Shown here: positions 1-5,604 of the stretch, piece after piece | Position numbering within the stretch: position 1 is the stretch's first letter | Layout of the letters: every line of letters begins with the position of its first letter | Assembly: GCA_005877705.1 (NCBI GenBank) | Contig: VBNY01000088.1 | Span: 1-8,376, forward strand | DNA: 8,376 nucleotides | Origin: Gammaproteobacteria bacterium | Lineage (GTDB): Bacteria; Pseudomonadota; Gammaproteobacteria; Steroidobacterales; Steroidobacteraceae | Reading direction: 5' to 3' | Notes under the pieces: model-generated | Database searches by the model: none | What the model was told of the DNA's origin: nothing | The model's input: the letters and a program-made list of their open reading frames with translations, nothing else | Translations under genes and position numbers: made by a program

Positions 1-39
1 CCGATGGTGCGGCGCCTGGCTGCGCTGCACCGGCAGTGA
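1..39 (+). CDS. possible C-terminal end of an unidentified upstream gene (partial)
   Basis: Frame 1 is open from the window edge to a TGA at 37-39 and reads PMVRRLAALHRQ. The basic, leucine-containing tail is compatible with the end of a real protein, but twelve codons are too few to identify a family. It would converge on the minus-strand gene ending at 78, with no terminator-like hairpin between the two. The open frame could equally be chance. Confidence 0.25.
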   Translation, partial: PMVRRLAALHRQ

Positions 40-77
40 CAAACCAAGACGCTCGATTTCGTGGCGCTCGGGGGCGG

Positions 78-371
78 TCAGATTCCTGACTGCCAAGTGC
101 TCGGCATGCCGGCCTTCCCGATCGCATCTTCGATCACGAGGCACGCGTCGCGTGCCTCCGGCTGCGCGCGCAGGCTGCGCGCGATCGAGTTGAGAAACGT
201 ACACACCAAGGCTACGTTCGGATGCCTCAAATGCAGCTGCTCCTCGATGCGGTCGATGAGCTCGATGAGATCTTCCTGATCGCAGCTCGGAAAGGTCATG
301 CTCGTCACCGCGTGTTGTACGGCGACGAGCGCCTCGTGTATTGCGGTCTGCTGCGTCCCATCCATGTTCAT
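78..371 (-). CDS. small hypothetical protein, 97 residues
   Basis: I do not recognise this family. The product is acidic and probably mostly helical: residues about 5-25 and 33-50 look amphipathic (the second contains DLIELIDRIEEQL), followed by a conserved-looking core around NVALVCTFLNSIARSLR and a C-terminal segment DACLVIEDAIGKAG. There is no signal peptide or membrane segment, so it is probably cytoplasmic. Amino-acid use is balanced, unlike the Arg/Ala/Pro-rich shadow frames nearby, which is the main reason to call it real. Two start codons lie close together (371 and 365, giving MNMDG or MDG), and neither has a good Shine-Dalgarno sequence. An AGGAAG about 30 bases upstream is too far away, and the frame stays open upstream, so the start is uncertain. 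It lies alone, downstream of the tandem hairpin array if transcribed leftward. Confidence 0.6.
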   Translation of the reverse strand: MNMDGTQQTAIHEALVAVQHAVTSMTFPSCDQEDLIELIDRIEEQLHLRHPNVALVCTFLNSIARSLRAQPEARDACLVIEDAIGKAGMPSTWQSGI

Positions 372-456
372 GGGGGCACAATTTGAACTTTTCGTGCGCT
401 TCCTGCAACTGGGTCGTGAGGCGTCGCGCGGGCTGCAAGAAACCGTTAGAGTGACT

Positions 457-723
457 GCTTGAAGCGCACCGAGCCCGCGCTTTTAGCGGTCTTTGTACGC
501 GGAGGTTGAAGCCGCTAGACTGGCTGCCGAAAGCGCCGCTGCCGGAACCGGCGTGCTTCTCGCGGGCACAGACCACGCTTTGTGCCCGCGGGACGAAACA
601 GCCACTAGGGCGGCTGCTCAAAGGGCCGTCGCACAACCGGCATGCTTGCGGGCAAAAGCCACGCCTTTTGCGCGCAGATTGAAACAGCCAGTGGGCTGGC
701 TGCTAAAAGGGCCGTCCGGCCTC
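457..723. repeat. degenerate tandem array, three units of about 89 bp, two hairpins each
   Basis: Units run about 457-545 (A), 546-634 (B) and 635-723 (C). B and C both begin AACCGGC-R-TGCTT, 89 bp apart, and share GAAACAGCCA and AAAGGGCCGTC blocks in the same order. A is a diverged copy recognisable by its TTGAAGCC...TGGCTGC...GAAAG core. Hairpin 1 is 561-570/581-590 in B (10 perfect pairs) and 647-658/665-676 in C (11 of 12 pairs), with CCACGC in both loop regions; A has 475-479/498-502. Hairpin 2 is 599-605/610-616 in B (6 of 7) and 685-691/696-702 in C (7 of 7); A keeps 510-513/522-525. Several paired positions differ between B and C while pairing is kept. This suggests selection for structure. 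No coding potential is evident. Confidence 0.7.
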
Positions 724-729
724 TTTTAG
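703..729. repeat. strong stem-loop at the right edge of the tandem array
   Basis: CTAAAAG (703-709) pairs with CTTTTAG (723-729), and GGCC (710-713) pairs with GGCC (718-721), with T722 bulged and a GTCC loop. It overlaps the end of unit C and has no counterpart of the same strength in units A and B. There is no T-run on its plus-strand 3' side, so it is not a rightward terminator. In the leftward direction it lies just past the T-run of the 735-769 terminator. Confidence 0.5.
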
Positions 730-734
730 CCAAA

Positions 735-769
735 CAAAAAAAGAGCGGGCTGGTCGCACCACAGCCCGC
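735..769 (-). terminator. intrinsic terminator, leftward transcription
   Basis: GCGGGCTG (745-752) pairs perfectly with CAGCCCGC (762-769) around a 9-nt loop. Read on the minus strand, the stem is followed by TC and a run of seven T residues (735-741). This is a canonical Rho-independent terminator for transcription arriving from higher coordinates. There is no T-run on the plus-strand side. No protein gene ends immediately before it on the minus strand, so the terminated transcript is unexplained. Confidence 0.75.
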
Positions 770-1090
770 CAAACGGGGGGTCTTCGGTAGCGCTGCCGCC
801 GTACGTTTCGGCCACAGCGCAAAACTGTTCATCACCCGCCCTAGCTTTGTGCTCGCAAGTGCCGTGCCTGCGTGCCGTGAGATGCAACCCAGATGCCAGC
901 CCCGCAGCAGGCAGGAACAAATCCTGCTTATCCCTAATCTCGGGCGTGCCCAGCGGGATTTCCCCTGCATTTTCGAGCCGTTGCGTGTGCAACGGTGGCC
1001 GGATCGAAGCCGCCAAGGAGCGCGCCGGCAGCGCAGAGCTGACGATTCCCGCCGAATCCGCCGGGGCTGATGTGTAAAACATACAGCCCG
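742..1090 (-). ncRNA. candidate structured non-coding RNA, leftward (hypothetical)
   Basis: Leftward from about 1090 the minus strand carries a series of stem-loops: 1064-1069/1084-1089 with an inner TGT/ACA pair; 978-984/989-995 (seven perfect pairs, 4-nt loop); 911-916/922-927 (six pairs, 5-nt loop); 790-795/815-820 extended by 796-798/809-811; and finally the terminator stem. No believable open frame or ribosome binding site occurs within it. I compared it by eye with RNase P RNA, tmRNA and 6S RNA and saw no match. The 5' end is a guess because no clear promoter was found. A degenerate or leader-type function is an alternative. Confidence 0.3.
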
Positions 1091-1175
1091 TGAAAAATGT
1101 GCCGGCGTGTCCAGGAGAACGCCGGGCGGATGGGTTTGCCCTGAGAATTGACGACAAGTGCGATCCACAACGTGC

Positions 1176-1189
1176 CCCGACCGGTCGGG
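1176..1189. promoter_or_regulatory. 14-bp perfect palindrome upstream of the antiporter gene
   Basis: CCCGACC-GGTCGGG is a perfect uninterrupted palindrome, 187 bp before the proposed antiporter start. It could be a dimeric regulator site. It could also be chance in GC-rich DNA, and no second copy was noticed. Confidence 0.25.
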
Positions 1190-1366
1190 CGGCTCCCGCC
1201 CCGCGCGAGGGGGAGCGTCGCGGGGAGTCGCCGGAAAGTCGCGGGTGCGCCATCTGGGTCGGCACTTGCGCGCACCGATGATGGAGCTATTCTCGATGAG
1301 TGCGCGCGGCGAGCGCCCCGCACTCGAGGCTCACCGGAGCGCATTGGAAAATCCTTGAGATGTAGC

Positions 1367-1370
1367 GGAG
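1367..1370 (+). promoter_or_regulatory. ribosome binding site deciding the GTG start at 1376
   Basis: GGAG lies five bases before an in-frame GTG at 1376-1378. The reading frame is open much further upstream (to 1148), but the extra codons are Arg/Pro/Gly-rich, without membrane segments or a comparable ribosome binding site, so this GTG is preferred. Confidence 0.55.
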
Positions 1371-1375
1371 CACCA

Positions 1376-2569
1376 GTGCGCCGGCAAGACAACATCAGGG
1401 CCGAGTTTCCGCTGACGCGCTGGTCGACGAGTCCGGCCATCTTCGGGCTCGTGATCGGGGTCCTGGTGGGCCCGTTGGGCCTGAAACTGCTCGAGCCGCA
1501 CGTCGTTGAGGACGGCGGTCTCATCGAGTCGGTGAGCGAGATCGCCTTGCTGGCGTGTCTGTTCTGCGTAGGCCTGCGCTTGCGGGTGCCGTTCGAGTGG
1601 CGCTTCTGGGGGCTGCCGCTGCGCCTATCGACGGTAGCGATGCTGGCAACGGCAACGCTTACGGCGGCAGCGGCGCACATTCTGTTCGATATGAGCTTGA
1701 GCGAGGCGCTGCTGCTCGGCGTCATTCTCGCCCCGACAGATGCGGTGTTGGCGTCCGATATGTACGCACCCGTGGATGTCGAGCAGGACGCGGTGCCGTT
1801 CGCACTGGCCGCCGAGGGAGCGCTGACTAGCGCGTTTGCGGCACCGCTCGTGTTGGTGGTCCTCGGATTTCTTGGGCTGGATGACCCGGGCTCCGGGGTG
1901 CTCGGGTCGGTGACGCTCGCGGGCATCTGGTCGGTGGCCGCAGGCACTGTTGCCGGCTGGCTGCTCGGCGCCGCCATGTCGCGTTGGATCGCATTGCTGG
2001 ACCCCGACAGGCAGGGGGACTTTCTCGAGGAGATGATCGTGCTGGCAACCGTGGCGCTGGCTTACACCTGCGCGCTGGCCATTCGCGCCGACGGGCTGCT
2101 CGCGGTGTTCACCTCCGGCCTTGCGCTGTCTCATGGCGGGCGCCTGCGCCGCAGTGTGCGCAAAGTGGTGCTCGGTGCGCGCGTGCTGCGATTTGCCGGC
2201 CGGGTGGAGCGCCTTGCGGCCGTCCTTATCATGGTCCTGCTCGGCGCATTGGTCGCGGGAGTGGACCTTCGCCTGCGCGCGGTGCTGTTCGCGCTGGTGT
2301 TGTTGACGTTGTTGCGACCGCTGGCGGTGCGTCTCGGGGTCGGAGGGCTGGTCATGGCGGCCGGCCAGCGGCGGCCGCTGGAGTGGTTTGGCGCCCGGGC
2401 AGCCGCGGCGCTTTACTGTCTCGCGCTCGCTGTCAACCACGGGTTAGGCGGGTCGTTCGCGCACGATCTGGCGGGCATCACCCTGGTGGTGATCGTGAGC
2501 TCGATCGTGTTCAGCGCCGTGTCGGCCCTGTCGTCGCGGAGGGCATCACCAGGGGCCGTAGACTTATAA
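1376..2569 (+). CDS. CPA1-family cation/proton antiporter-like membrane protein with altered ion-binding motif
   Basis: This 397-residue inner-membrane protein belongs to the Na+(K+)/H+ exchanger family (COG0025/PF00999 type). It is recognised by a chain of hydrophobic helices, ILAPTDAVLASD at residues 117-128 (the family APTDPV motif, Asp122 kept), an Arg-Pro at 314-315 and WFGAR at 337-341 with LAVNHGL shortly after. Three things are odd. Family members normally begin with an extra helix before the GPLGL segment, but here the protein starts almost directly at that segment (about residue 18), and no helix is encoded upstream in any frame. The E-x-x-L-Asn-Asp-G motif reads EGALTSA (147-153), so the ion-binding Asn-Asp pair is Thr-Ser. 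The usual Arg-Gly after WFG is Arg-Ala. Whether it still exchanges ions is doubtful. It may be a decayed copy or a divergent transporter or sensor. It stands alone, without partner subunits. Confidence 0.8.
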   Translation: MRRQDNIRAEFPLTRWSTSPAIFGLVIGVLVGPLGLKLLEPHVVEDGGLIESVSEIALLACLFCVGLRLRVPFEWRFWGLPLRLSTVAMLATATLTAAAAHILFDMSLSEALLLGVILAPTDAVLASDMYAPVDVEQDAVPFALAAEGALTSAFAAPLVLVVLGFLGLDDPGSGVLGSVTLAGIWSVAAGTVAGWLLGAAMSRWIALLDPDRQGDFLEEMIVLATVALAYTCALAIRADGLLAVFTSGLALSHGGRLRRSVRKVVLGARVLRFAGRVERLAAVLIMVLLGALVAGVDLRLRAVLFALVLLTLLRPLAVRLGVGGLVMAAGQRRPLEWFGARAAAALYCLALAVNHGLGGSFAHDLAGITLVVIVSSIVFSAVSALSSRRASPGAVDL

Positions 2570-2853
2570 CCTACGTAGAACGCCATCCACGATTTTGCTT
2601 ATGCCACGCGCTCTGAGCGATCGGTCTCGGGGCGTGGTAATCTAATACGCTCCGTCGGCACGGTCGCCGACCGATCTGCCCCAAGGCAGCCCTGCGAAGC
2701 GCAAGGCCAGCTTCACGCCCAAGTCATCGAGCGCTGATTGCGGTAACTTCGTGTCGAGATCAGGCGGCAGGCGTGTCTGTCTGGAAGGGGCGACAGTTGT
2801 AAAGCTCGCGGCCAGGGAGCTTACAGTGGTCCGGATCAGGTCAAGGGGATGAG
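2570..2853. other. intergenic region before the NtrC-type regulator
   Basis: This 284-bp gap has no credible gene. It has a short palindrome CTACGTAG just after the antiporter stop (2571-2578), a CGGTCG/CGACCG inverted repeat (2661-2666/2668-2673), and a longer inverted repeat near the regulator start, listed separately. I see no intrinsic terminator for the antiporter gene. Confidence 0.5.
2798..2825. promoter_or_regulatory. inverted repeat upstream of the NtrC-type regulator
   Basis: TGTAA-(A)-GCTC (2798-2807) and GAGC-TTACA (2817-2825) form nine complementary pairs, with A2803 bulged and nine bases between the arms. The repeat ends 28 bases before the start codon. It could be an operator (autoregulation is common in this family) or a leader hairpin. 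The ends resemble the GacA-box halves TGTAAG/CTTACA, but the spacing is far larger than the six bases of that box. Confidence 0.35.
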
Positions 2854-4248
2854 ATGGCACACGCTCTGATAGTCGACGACGATACGGACGTCGTGGACTG
2901 GCTGCAGGAAGTCGCGCGCATGGAAGGCTTTACGGTCGCGCGAGCCCATAGTCTGCGTGATGCGCGCATCGAGCTGGGGCGGCAGCGTCCGGACGTGCTG
3001 TTGACCGATCTGCGTCTCCCCGACGGCGAGGGCATCGAGCTCGCGCGCGAGCTGGAGAAGCCGGAGACCACGGAGGTCATCATCGTCACCGGTCATGCCA
3101 CAGTCGACAGCGCCGTAGCAGCCCTGCGGGCGGGAGCCAGCGACTATCTGGTGAAGCCGGCTGATCTCGAGCGCGTACAAGCCGTGCTGCGCCACGCAAA
3201 GAAGACCTGCGCGCTGCAACAGGAGATCGGCGAGTTGCGCGAGGAGCTGCGCCGCCTCGGGCGGTTCGGCCGCATTCTCGGTAGCTCACCGCGCATGCAG
3301 GTGTTGTACGACCAGCTGACACGCGTGGCGCCGACGTCGGCGACCGTCATGCTGATCGGCGAGAGCGGCACCGGCAAGGAGCTCGCCGCCCAGACCATCC
3401 ACGAGCTCTCGCGGCGGCGCGAAGGCGCCTTCCTGCCGCTCAACTGCGGCGCTGTCGCCCCGCAGCTCATCGAGAGCGAGCTGTTCGGTCACGAGCGCGG
3501 CAGCTTCACCGGCGCGGACCGGCAGCACAAGGGGTTCTTCGAGCGCGCCAACGGCGGCACCATCTTTCTCGATGAGATCACCGAGATGCCGATGGAGCTG
3601 CAGGTGAAGCTGCTGCGAGTGCTCGAGACCGGCACCGTTACGCGTGTCGGCGGCACACAGCAGATCGCGAGCGACGTGCGCGTGATCTGCGCCACCAATC
3701 GCGAGCCCGAGAAGGCGGTCACCGACGGCAAGCTGCGCGAAGACCTGTATCACCGGCTCAACGTATTCCCGATCCGGCTGCCCCCGCTGCGGGAGCGCGG
3801 TGCGGACATCGAGCAGCTCGCGCAGTTTTTCCTGGACGAGCTCAATCGCGTCGAGGGCACGCACAAGACATTCTCGCGGGATGCTCTCGTGCGGCTGTAC
3901 CAGCACAGCTGGCCGGGCAACGTGCGCGAGCTGAGGAACTATGTCCAGCGCTCGTTCATCATGGCTGACGAGATCATCGAGTGCGACGTCGCCGTGACGG
4001 ATAGCCCGCCGAAAACCGATGACGGCACCACCATCACGATCCGCGTCGGTACTCCGCTCGAAGAGGTGGAGCGCCGTGTCACGATGGCTACGCTCGCGTA
4101 TTGCGGCCACGTGAAGCGCAAGGCGGCGGAGATACTGGGGGTGAGCCTGAAGACCCTCTACAACCGGCTCGAAACCTATAACGGCAAGGAGGCAGCTGCC
4201 GCCGGACCCAAGGATGAGTCATCCACCATGCACGACGATGTGCGCTGA
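2854..4248 (+). CDS. NtrC-family sigma-54-dependent response regulator
   Basis: This 464-residue cytoplasmic activator, once phosphorylated, should use ATP to open promoters held by RNA polymerase-sigma-54. The receiver domain (about 1-120) keeps the acidic cluster D8-D10, phospho-acceptor D52, T79 and K101. A coiled linker (about 118-136) leads to the AAA+ domain (about 140-375): Walker A GESGTGKE at 169-176, the sigma-54 contact loop as GSFTGA at 216-221 (usually GAFTGA), Walker B GGTIFLDE at 234-241, ATNRE at 280-284, and WPGNVREL at 353-360. A Fis-type helix-turn-helix lies at about 415-440 (RKAAEILGVSLKTLYNRL). A hydrophilic tail of about 20 residues follows. All catalytic residues are present and length is normal. 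The start is supported by AAGGGG five bases upstream. Its kinase and target genes are not evident; the HPK7-type kinase nearby is not the usual class of partner. Confidence 0.93.
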   Translation: MAHALIVDDDTDVVDWLQEVARMEGFTVARAHSLRDARIELGRQRPDVLLTDLRLPDGEGIELARELEKPETTEVIIVTGHATVDSAVAALRAGASDYLVKPADLERVQAVLRHAKKTCALQQEIGELREELRRLGRFGRILGSSPRMQVLYDQLTRVAPTSATVMLIGESGTGKELAAQTIHELSRRREGAFLPLNCGAVAPQLIESELFGHERGSFTGADRQHKGFFERANGGTIFLDEITEMPMELQVKLLRVLETGTVTRVGGTQQIASDVRVICATNREPEKAVTDGKLREDLYHRLNVFPIRLPPLRERGADIEQLAQFFLDELNRVEGTHKTFSRDALVRLYQHSWPGNVRELRNYVQRSFIMADEIIECDVAVTDSPPKTDDGTTITIRVGTPLEEVERRVTMATLAYCGHVKRKAAEILGVSLKTLYNRLETYNGKEAAAAGPKDESSTMHDDVR

Positions 4249-4485
4249 CCCGCTAGTCTGTTGATCAGGCACGCTGCATGCTACTCCTCAAGCGCCGCGC
4301 TGCGCGCGGAAAGGGGGCGCATGTTCTGGCGTAGGACGACTCCTACAGACCGTCGGGTTGGCACTGCGCGGTCGAGCTCCCTGTCTCCCACATCGATCCC
4401 GCCTCAGGGTGGGTAGCCTTCAATCCGGCACTGGAAGCGCGGATGCCGGGCTTCTTTGGCGCGGGAAAGTCACGATAATGCTGCC
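4249..4485. other. intergenic region upstream of the LuxR-type regulator
   Basis: The 237-bp gap separates the two regulator genes and probably carries the promoter of the second. It contains a CCGCGC-TGC-GCGCGG hairpin (4295-4309), too close to an A/G-rich rather than T-rich stretch to be a terminator, and the GTAGGA/TCCTAC dyad listed separately. I found no convincing -35/-10 pair. Confidence 0.5.
4331..4346. promoter_or_regulatory. dyad GTAGGA-N4-TCCTAC, candidate regulator site
   Basis: GTAGGA (4331-4336) and TCCTAC (4341-4346) form a perfect 6-bp dyad with a 4-bp spacer, 139 bp before the LuxR-type regulator start. The geometry suits a dimeric LuxR/NarL-type output domain, so autoregulation by the downstream gene is an attractive inference. 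I cannot name a regulator with this exact site. Confidence 0.4.
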
Positions 4486-5130
4486 ATGCCCGCCACACGA
4501 GTCGCAGTCGTAGACGATCACCAGCTCGTGCGGATCGGGCTCAAGCAGATCATCGAGAGCCAAGCGGATTTCGCCTGGGCGGGTGAGGCCAGCAACGGAC
4601 GCGAGGCACTCGCGTTGTTGCGCGCGGCGCCGTGCGACGTGCTGCTGCTGGACCTGTCACTACCCGACATGTCAGGCCTCGATGTCTTGAGACAGATCAA
4701 GGCGCATCATGAGTCGGTCGCGACCCTGGTGTTGAGCGCGTATCCGGAGAACCAGTACGGACTGAACGTGCTGCGGGCCGGAGCCAGCGGGTTCGTGAGC
4801 AAGACGGCGGACGACGCCGAGCTGTGCCGGGCCATCCGCGCGGCTGTGCGTGGCGGACGTTACGTGAGTCCGGAGTTGGCCGAGATGCTGGTGAGCGGCA
4901 TGCAGGGCGCTCCGGGTCCGGGTGAGCCGCGGCACAGCGTGCTGTCCGAGCGCGAGTTTCAGATCTTCTGCAAGCTCGCCGAGGGCAAGAGCGTGTCGGA
5001 GATCGCCGCCAAGCTGTTTCTGAGCGTCAAGACAGTCAGCACCTATCGCACACGGATATTGGAGAAGATGGGCATGAAGACCAATGCTGACATCACCTAC
5101 TACGCGATCAAGAACAACCTGGTGCAGTGA
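4486..5130 (+). CDS. LuxR/NarL-family two-component response regulator
   Basis: This 214-residue cytoplasmic DNA-binding regulator has a receiver domain (about 4-122) with D10-D11, phospho-acceptor D56, S84 and K106 all in place. A short linker (about 138-150, Gly/Pro-rich) leads to a LuxR-type helix-turn-helix (about 151-212), with LSEREFQIF opening the domain and VSEIAAKLFLSVKTVSTYR forming the recognition region. Residue order resembles GacA/UvrY-like and other NarL-group regulators, but that does not fix the target genes. ATG 4486 gives the family-typical start MPATRVAVVDDHQLVR; a TTG at 4456 would add ten unremarkable residues. Neither has a strong ribosome binding site. The stand-alone receiver gene follows at once, and the convergent HisKA_3 kinase is the class that normally phosphorylates this regulator group, making it the likely cognate pair. 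Confidence 0.92.
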   Translation: MPATRVAVVDDHQLVRIGLKQIIESQADFAWAGEASNGREALALLRAAPCDVLLLDLSLPDMSGLDVLRQIKAHHESVATLVLSAYPENQYGLNVLRAGASGFVSKTADDAELCRAIRAAVRGGRYVSPELAEMLVSGMQGAPGPGEPRHSVLSEREFQIFCKLAEGKSVSEIAAKLFLSVKTVSTYRTRILEKMGMKTNADITYYAIKNNLVQ

Positions 5131-5135
5131 CACAC

Positions 5136-5585
5136 ATGGGCACTGCAGAATTACGTCCCAGCGGCTTCAACGGCTCACCCACCGCCGAACGGCGCATTCT
5201 GCTCATCGAGGACTCGGCGGTGCTTTCCCGGCGGCTGGTGGACCTGCTGTCCGAGCCGGGGCGCCTCGCGGTGACGGCCCAGGCGGCGACGCAGTCGGAG
5301 GCGCTGCTGAAGCTGCAGGAGGCAAGCTACGATGTGCTGGTGGTCGACATCGAGCTGGCTGAAGGCAACGGGGTGGCCGTCATCCGCCAGGCGCGGCAGC
5401 TCTATCCCCCGGACGCCCAACCCCTGATCGTGGTGCTCACCAACTACGCGTCCGACTTCGTCCGCGATCACTGCTTCGCCGCGGGGGCCGATTACTTCCT
5501 CGACAAGATGCGCGATATCACGCTGCTCAAGGGGATCGTGGTGGACGGGCATTCCAAATGGACGCCGCCTGCCTCGAGTCACTGA
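5136..5585 (+). CDS. stand-alone response-regulator receiver protein
   Basis: This is a 149-residue protein with a single receiver domain (about 20-140) and no output domain. Using ATG 5136 numbering, the acidic pair is E25-D26, phospho-acceptor D71 (LVVDIE), T102 (VVLTN) and K124 (FLDK), so it should be phosphorylatable. Short hydrophilic extensions flank the domain. An in-frame GTG at 5127 overlaps the stop of the preceding LuxR-type gene (GTGA) and would add three residues; either way translation is probably coupled. Single-domain receivers act as phosphate sinks, relay intermediates or allosteric partners. Here it could compete with the LuxR-type regulator for phosphate from the convergent kinase, an inference from position. 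The gene ends 19 bp from the end of that kinase gene. Confidence 0.85.
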   Translation: MGTAELRPSGFNGSPTAERRILLIEDSAVLSRRLVDLLSEPGRLAVTAQAATQSEALLKLQEASYDVLVVDIELAEGNGVAVIRQARQLYPPDAQPLIVVLTNYASDFVRDHCFAAGADYFLDKMRDITLLKGIVVDGHSKWTPPASSH

Positions 5586-5601
5586 ACCTGGCAGTCACTG
5601 A
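5577..5601. repeat. 9-bp direct repeat at the convergent junction
   Basis: AGTCACTGA occurs at 5577-5585 (including the stop of the receiver gene) and again at 5593-5601, 16 bp apart, in the 19-bp gap between convergent genes. It may be a small duplication. No terminator hairpin is visible in this gap. Confidence 0.5.
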
Positions 5602-5604
5602 GCC

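Larger units (their letters stand above)
372..1375. other. 1-kb region without a convincing gene, rich in hairpins and repeats
   Basis: All open frames here on both strands have Arg/Ala/Pro-rich, low-information translations and no usable ribosome binding sites. Most overlap one another, as expected from GC-rich non-coding DNA. The region holds a three-unit degenerate tandem array (457-729), a minus-strand intrinsic terminator (735-769), stem-loops at 790-820, 911-927, 978-995 and 1064-1089, and a 14-bp perfect palindrome at 1176-1189. The last part (about 1090-1375) should contain the promoter and leader of the antiporter gene, but I see no convincing -35/-10 pair. Its role is unknown; a structured RNA locus is the reading I favour. 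Confidence 0.6.

Noticed and set aside
561..590. Pseudomonas-type REP element
   Set aside because: The GCGGGCACA stem recalls such elements, but the loop and flanks do not match, and the stem varies between units while keeping pairing.
457..723. CRISPR array
   Set aside because: The whole 89-bp unit is repeated, including hairpins, with no unique spacers and no cas genes in view.
642..1070. Plus-strand frame of 142 codons
   Set aside because: It is Arg/Gln/Ala-rich, crosses several stem-loops and has no ribosome binding site. It looks like a GC-rich chance frame.
605..1265. Overlapping minus-strand frames of 187 and 179 codons in the hairpin region
   Set aside because: They run through the intrinsic terminator and the tandem repeats, overlap each other in different frames, and show no domain, ribosome binding site or coding-like composition.
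1148..1375. N-terminal extension of the antiporter frame from the upstream ATG
   Set aside because: The extra 76 residues are Arg/Pro/Gly-rich, contain no membrane helix and do not resemble the family; the GTG at 1376 has a well-placed GGAG.
934..1977. Minus-strand open frame of 347 codons overlapping the antiporter gene
   Set aside because: The translation is Ser/Pro/Thr/Arg-rich without motifs, and most of it is antisense to a gene with clear family motifs. The part outside the antiporter overlaps the hairpin region and has no ribosome binding site.
1625..2440. Minus-strand frame of 271 codons antisense to the antiporter
   Set aside because: Gln/His/Arg-rich composition without motifs is typical of an antisense shadow of a hydrophobic GC-rich gene.
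2798..2825. GacA-type upstream activating box
   Set aside because: The outer halves resemble TGTAAG and CTTACA, but the spacing is about three times that of the known box and the first half has a mismatch.
2642..2860. Minus-strand 72-codon frame before the NtrC-type regulator
   Set aside because: Its start overlaps the regulator start and ribosome binding site on the other strand, and it has no ribosome binding site or recognisable family. It cannot be fully excluded.
3286..4110. Minus-strand frame of 274 codons antisense to the NtrC-type regulator
   Set aside because: It is a shadow of a gene with complete and ordered AAA+ motifs.
4358..4370. Sigma-54 promoter (TTGGCAC) before the LuxR-type regulator
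   Set aside because: The -24-like element is present, but there is no TTGC-type -12 element at the required spacing.
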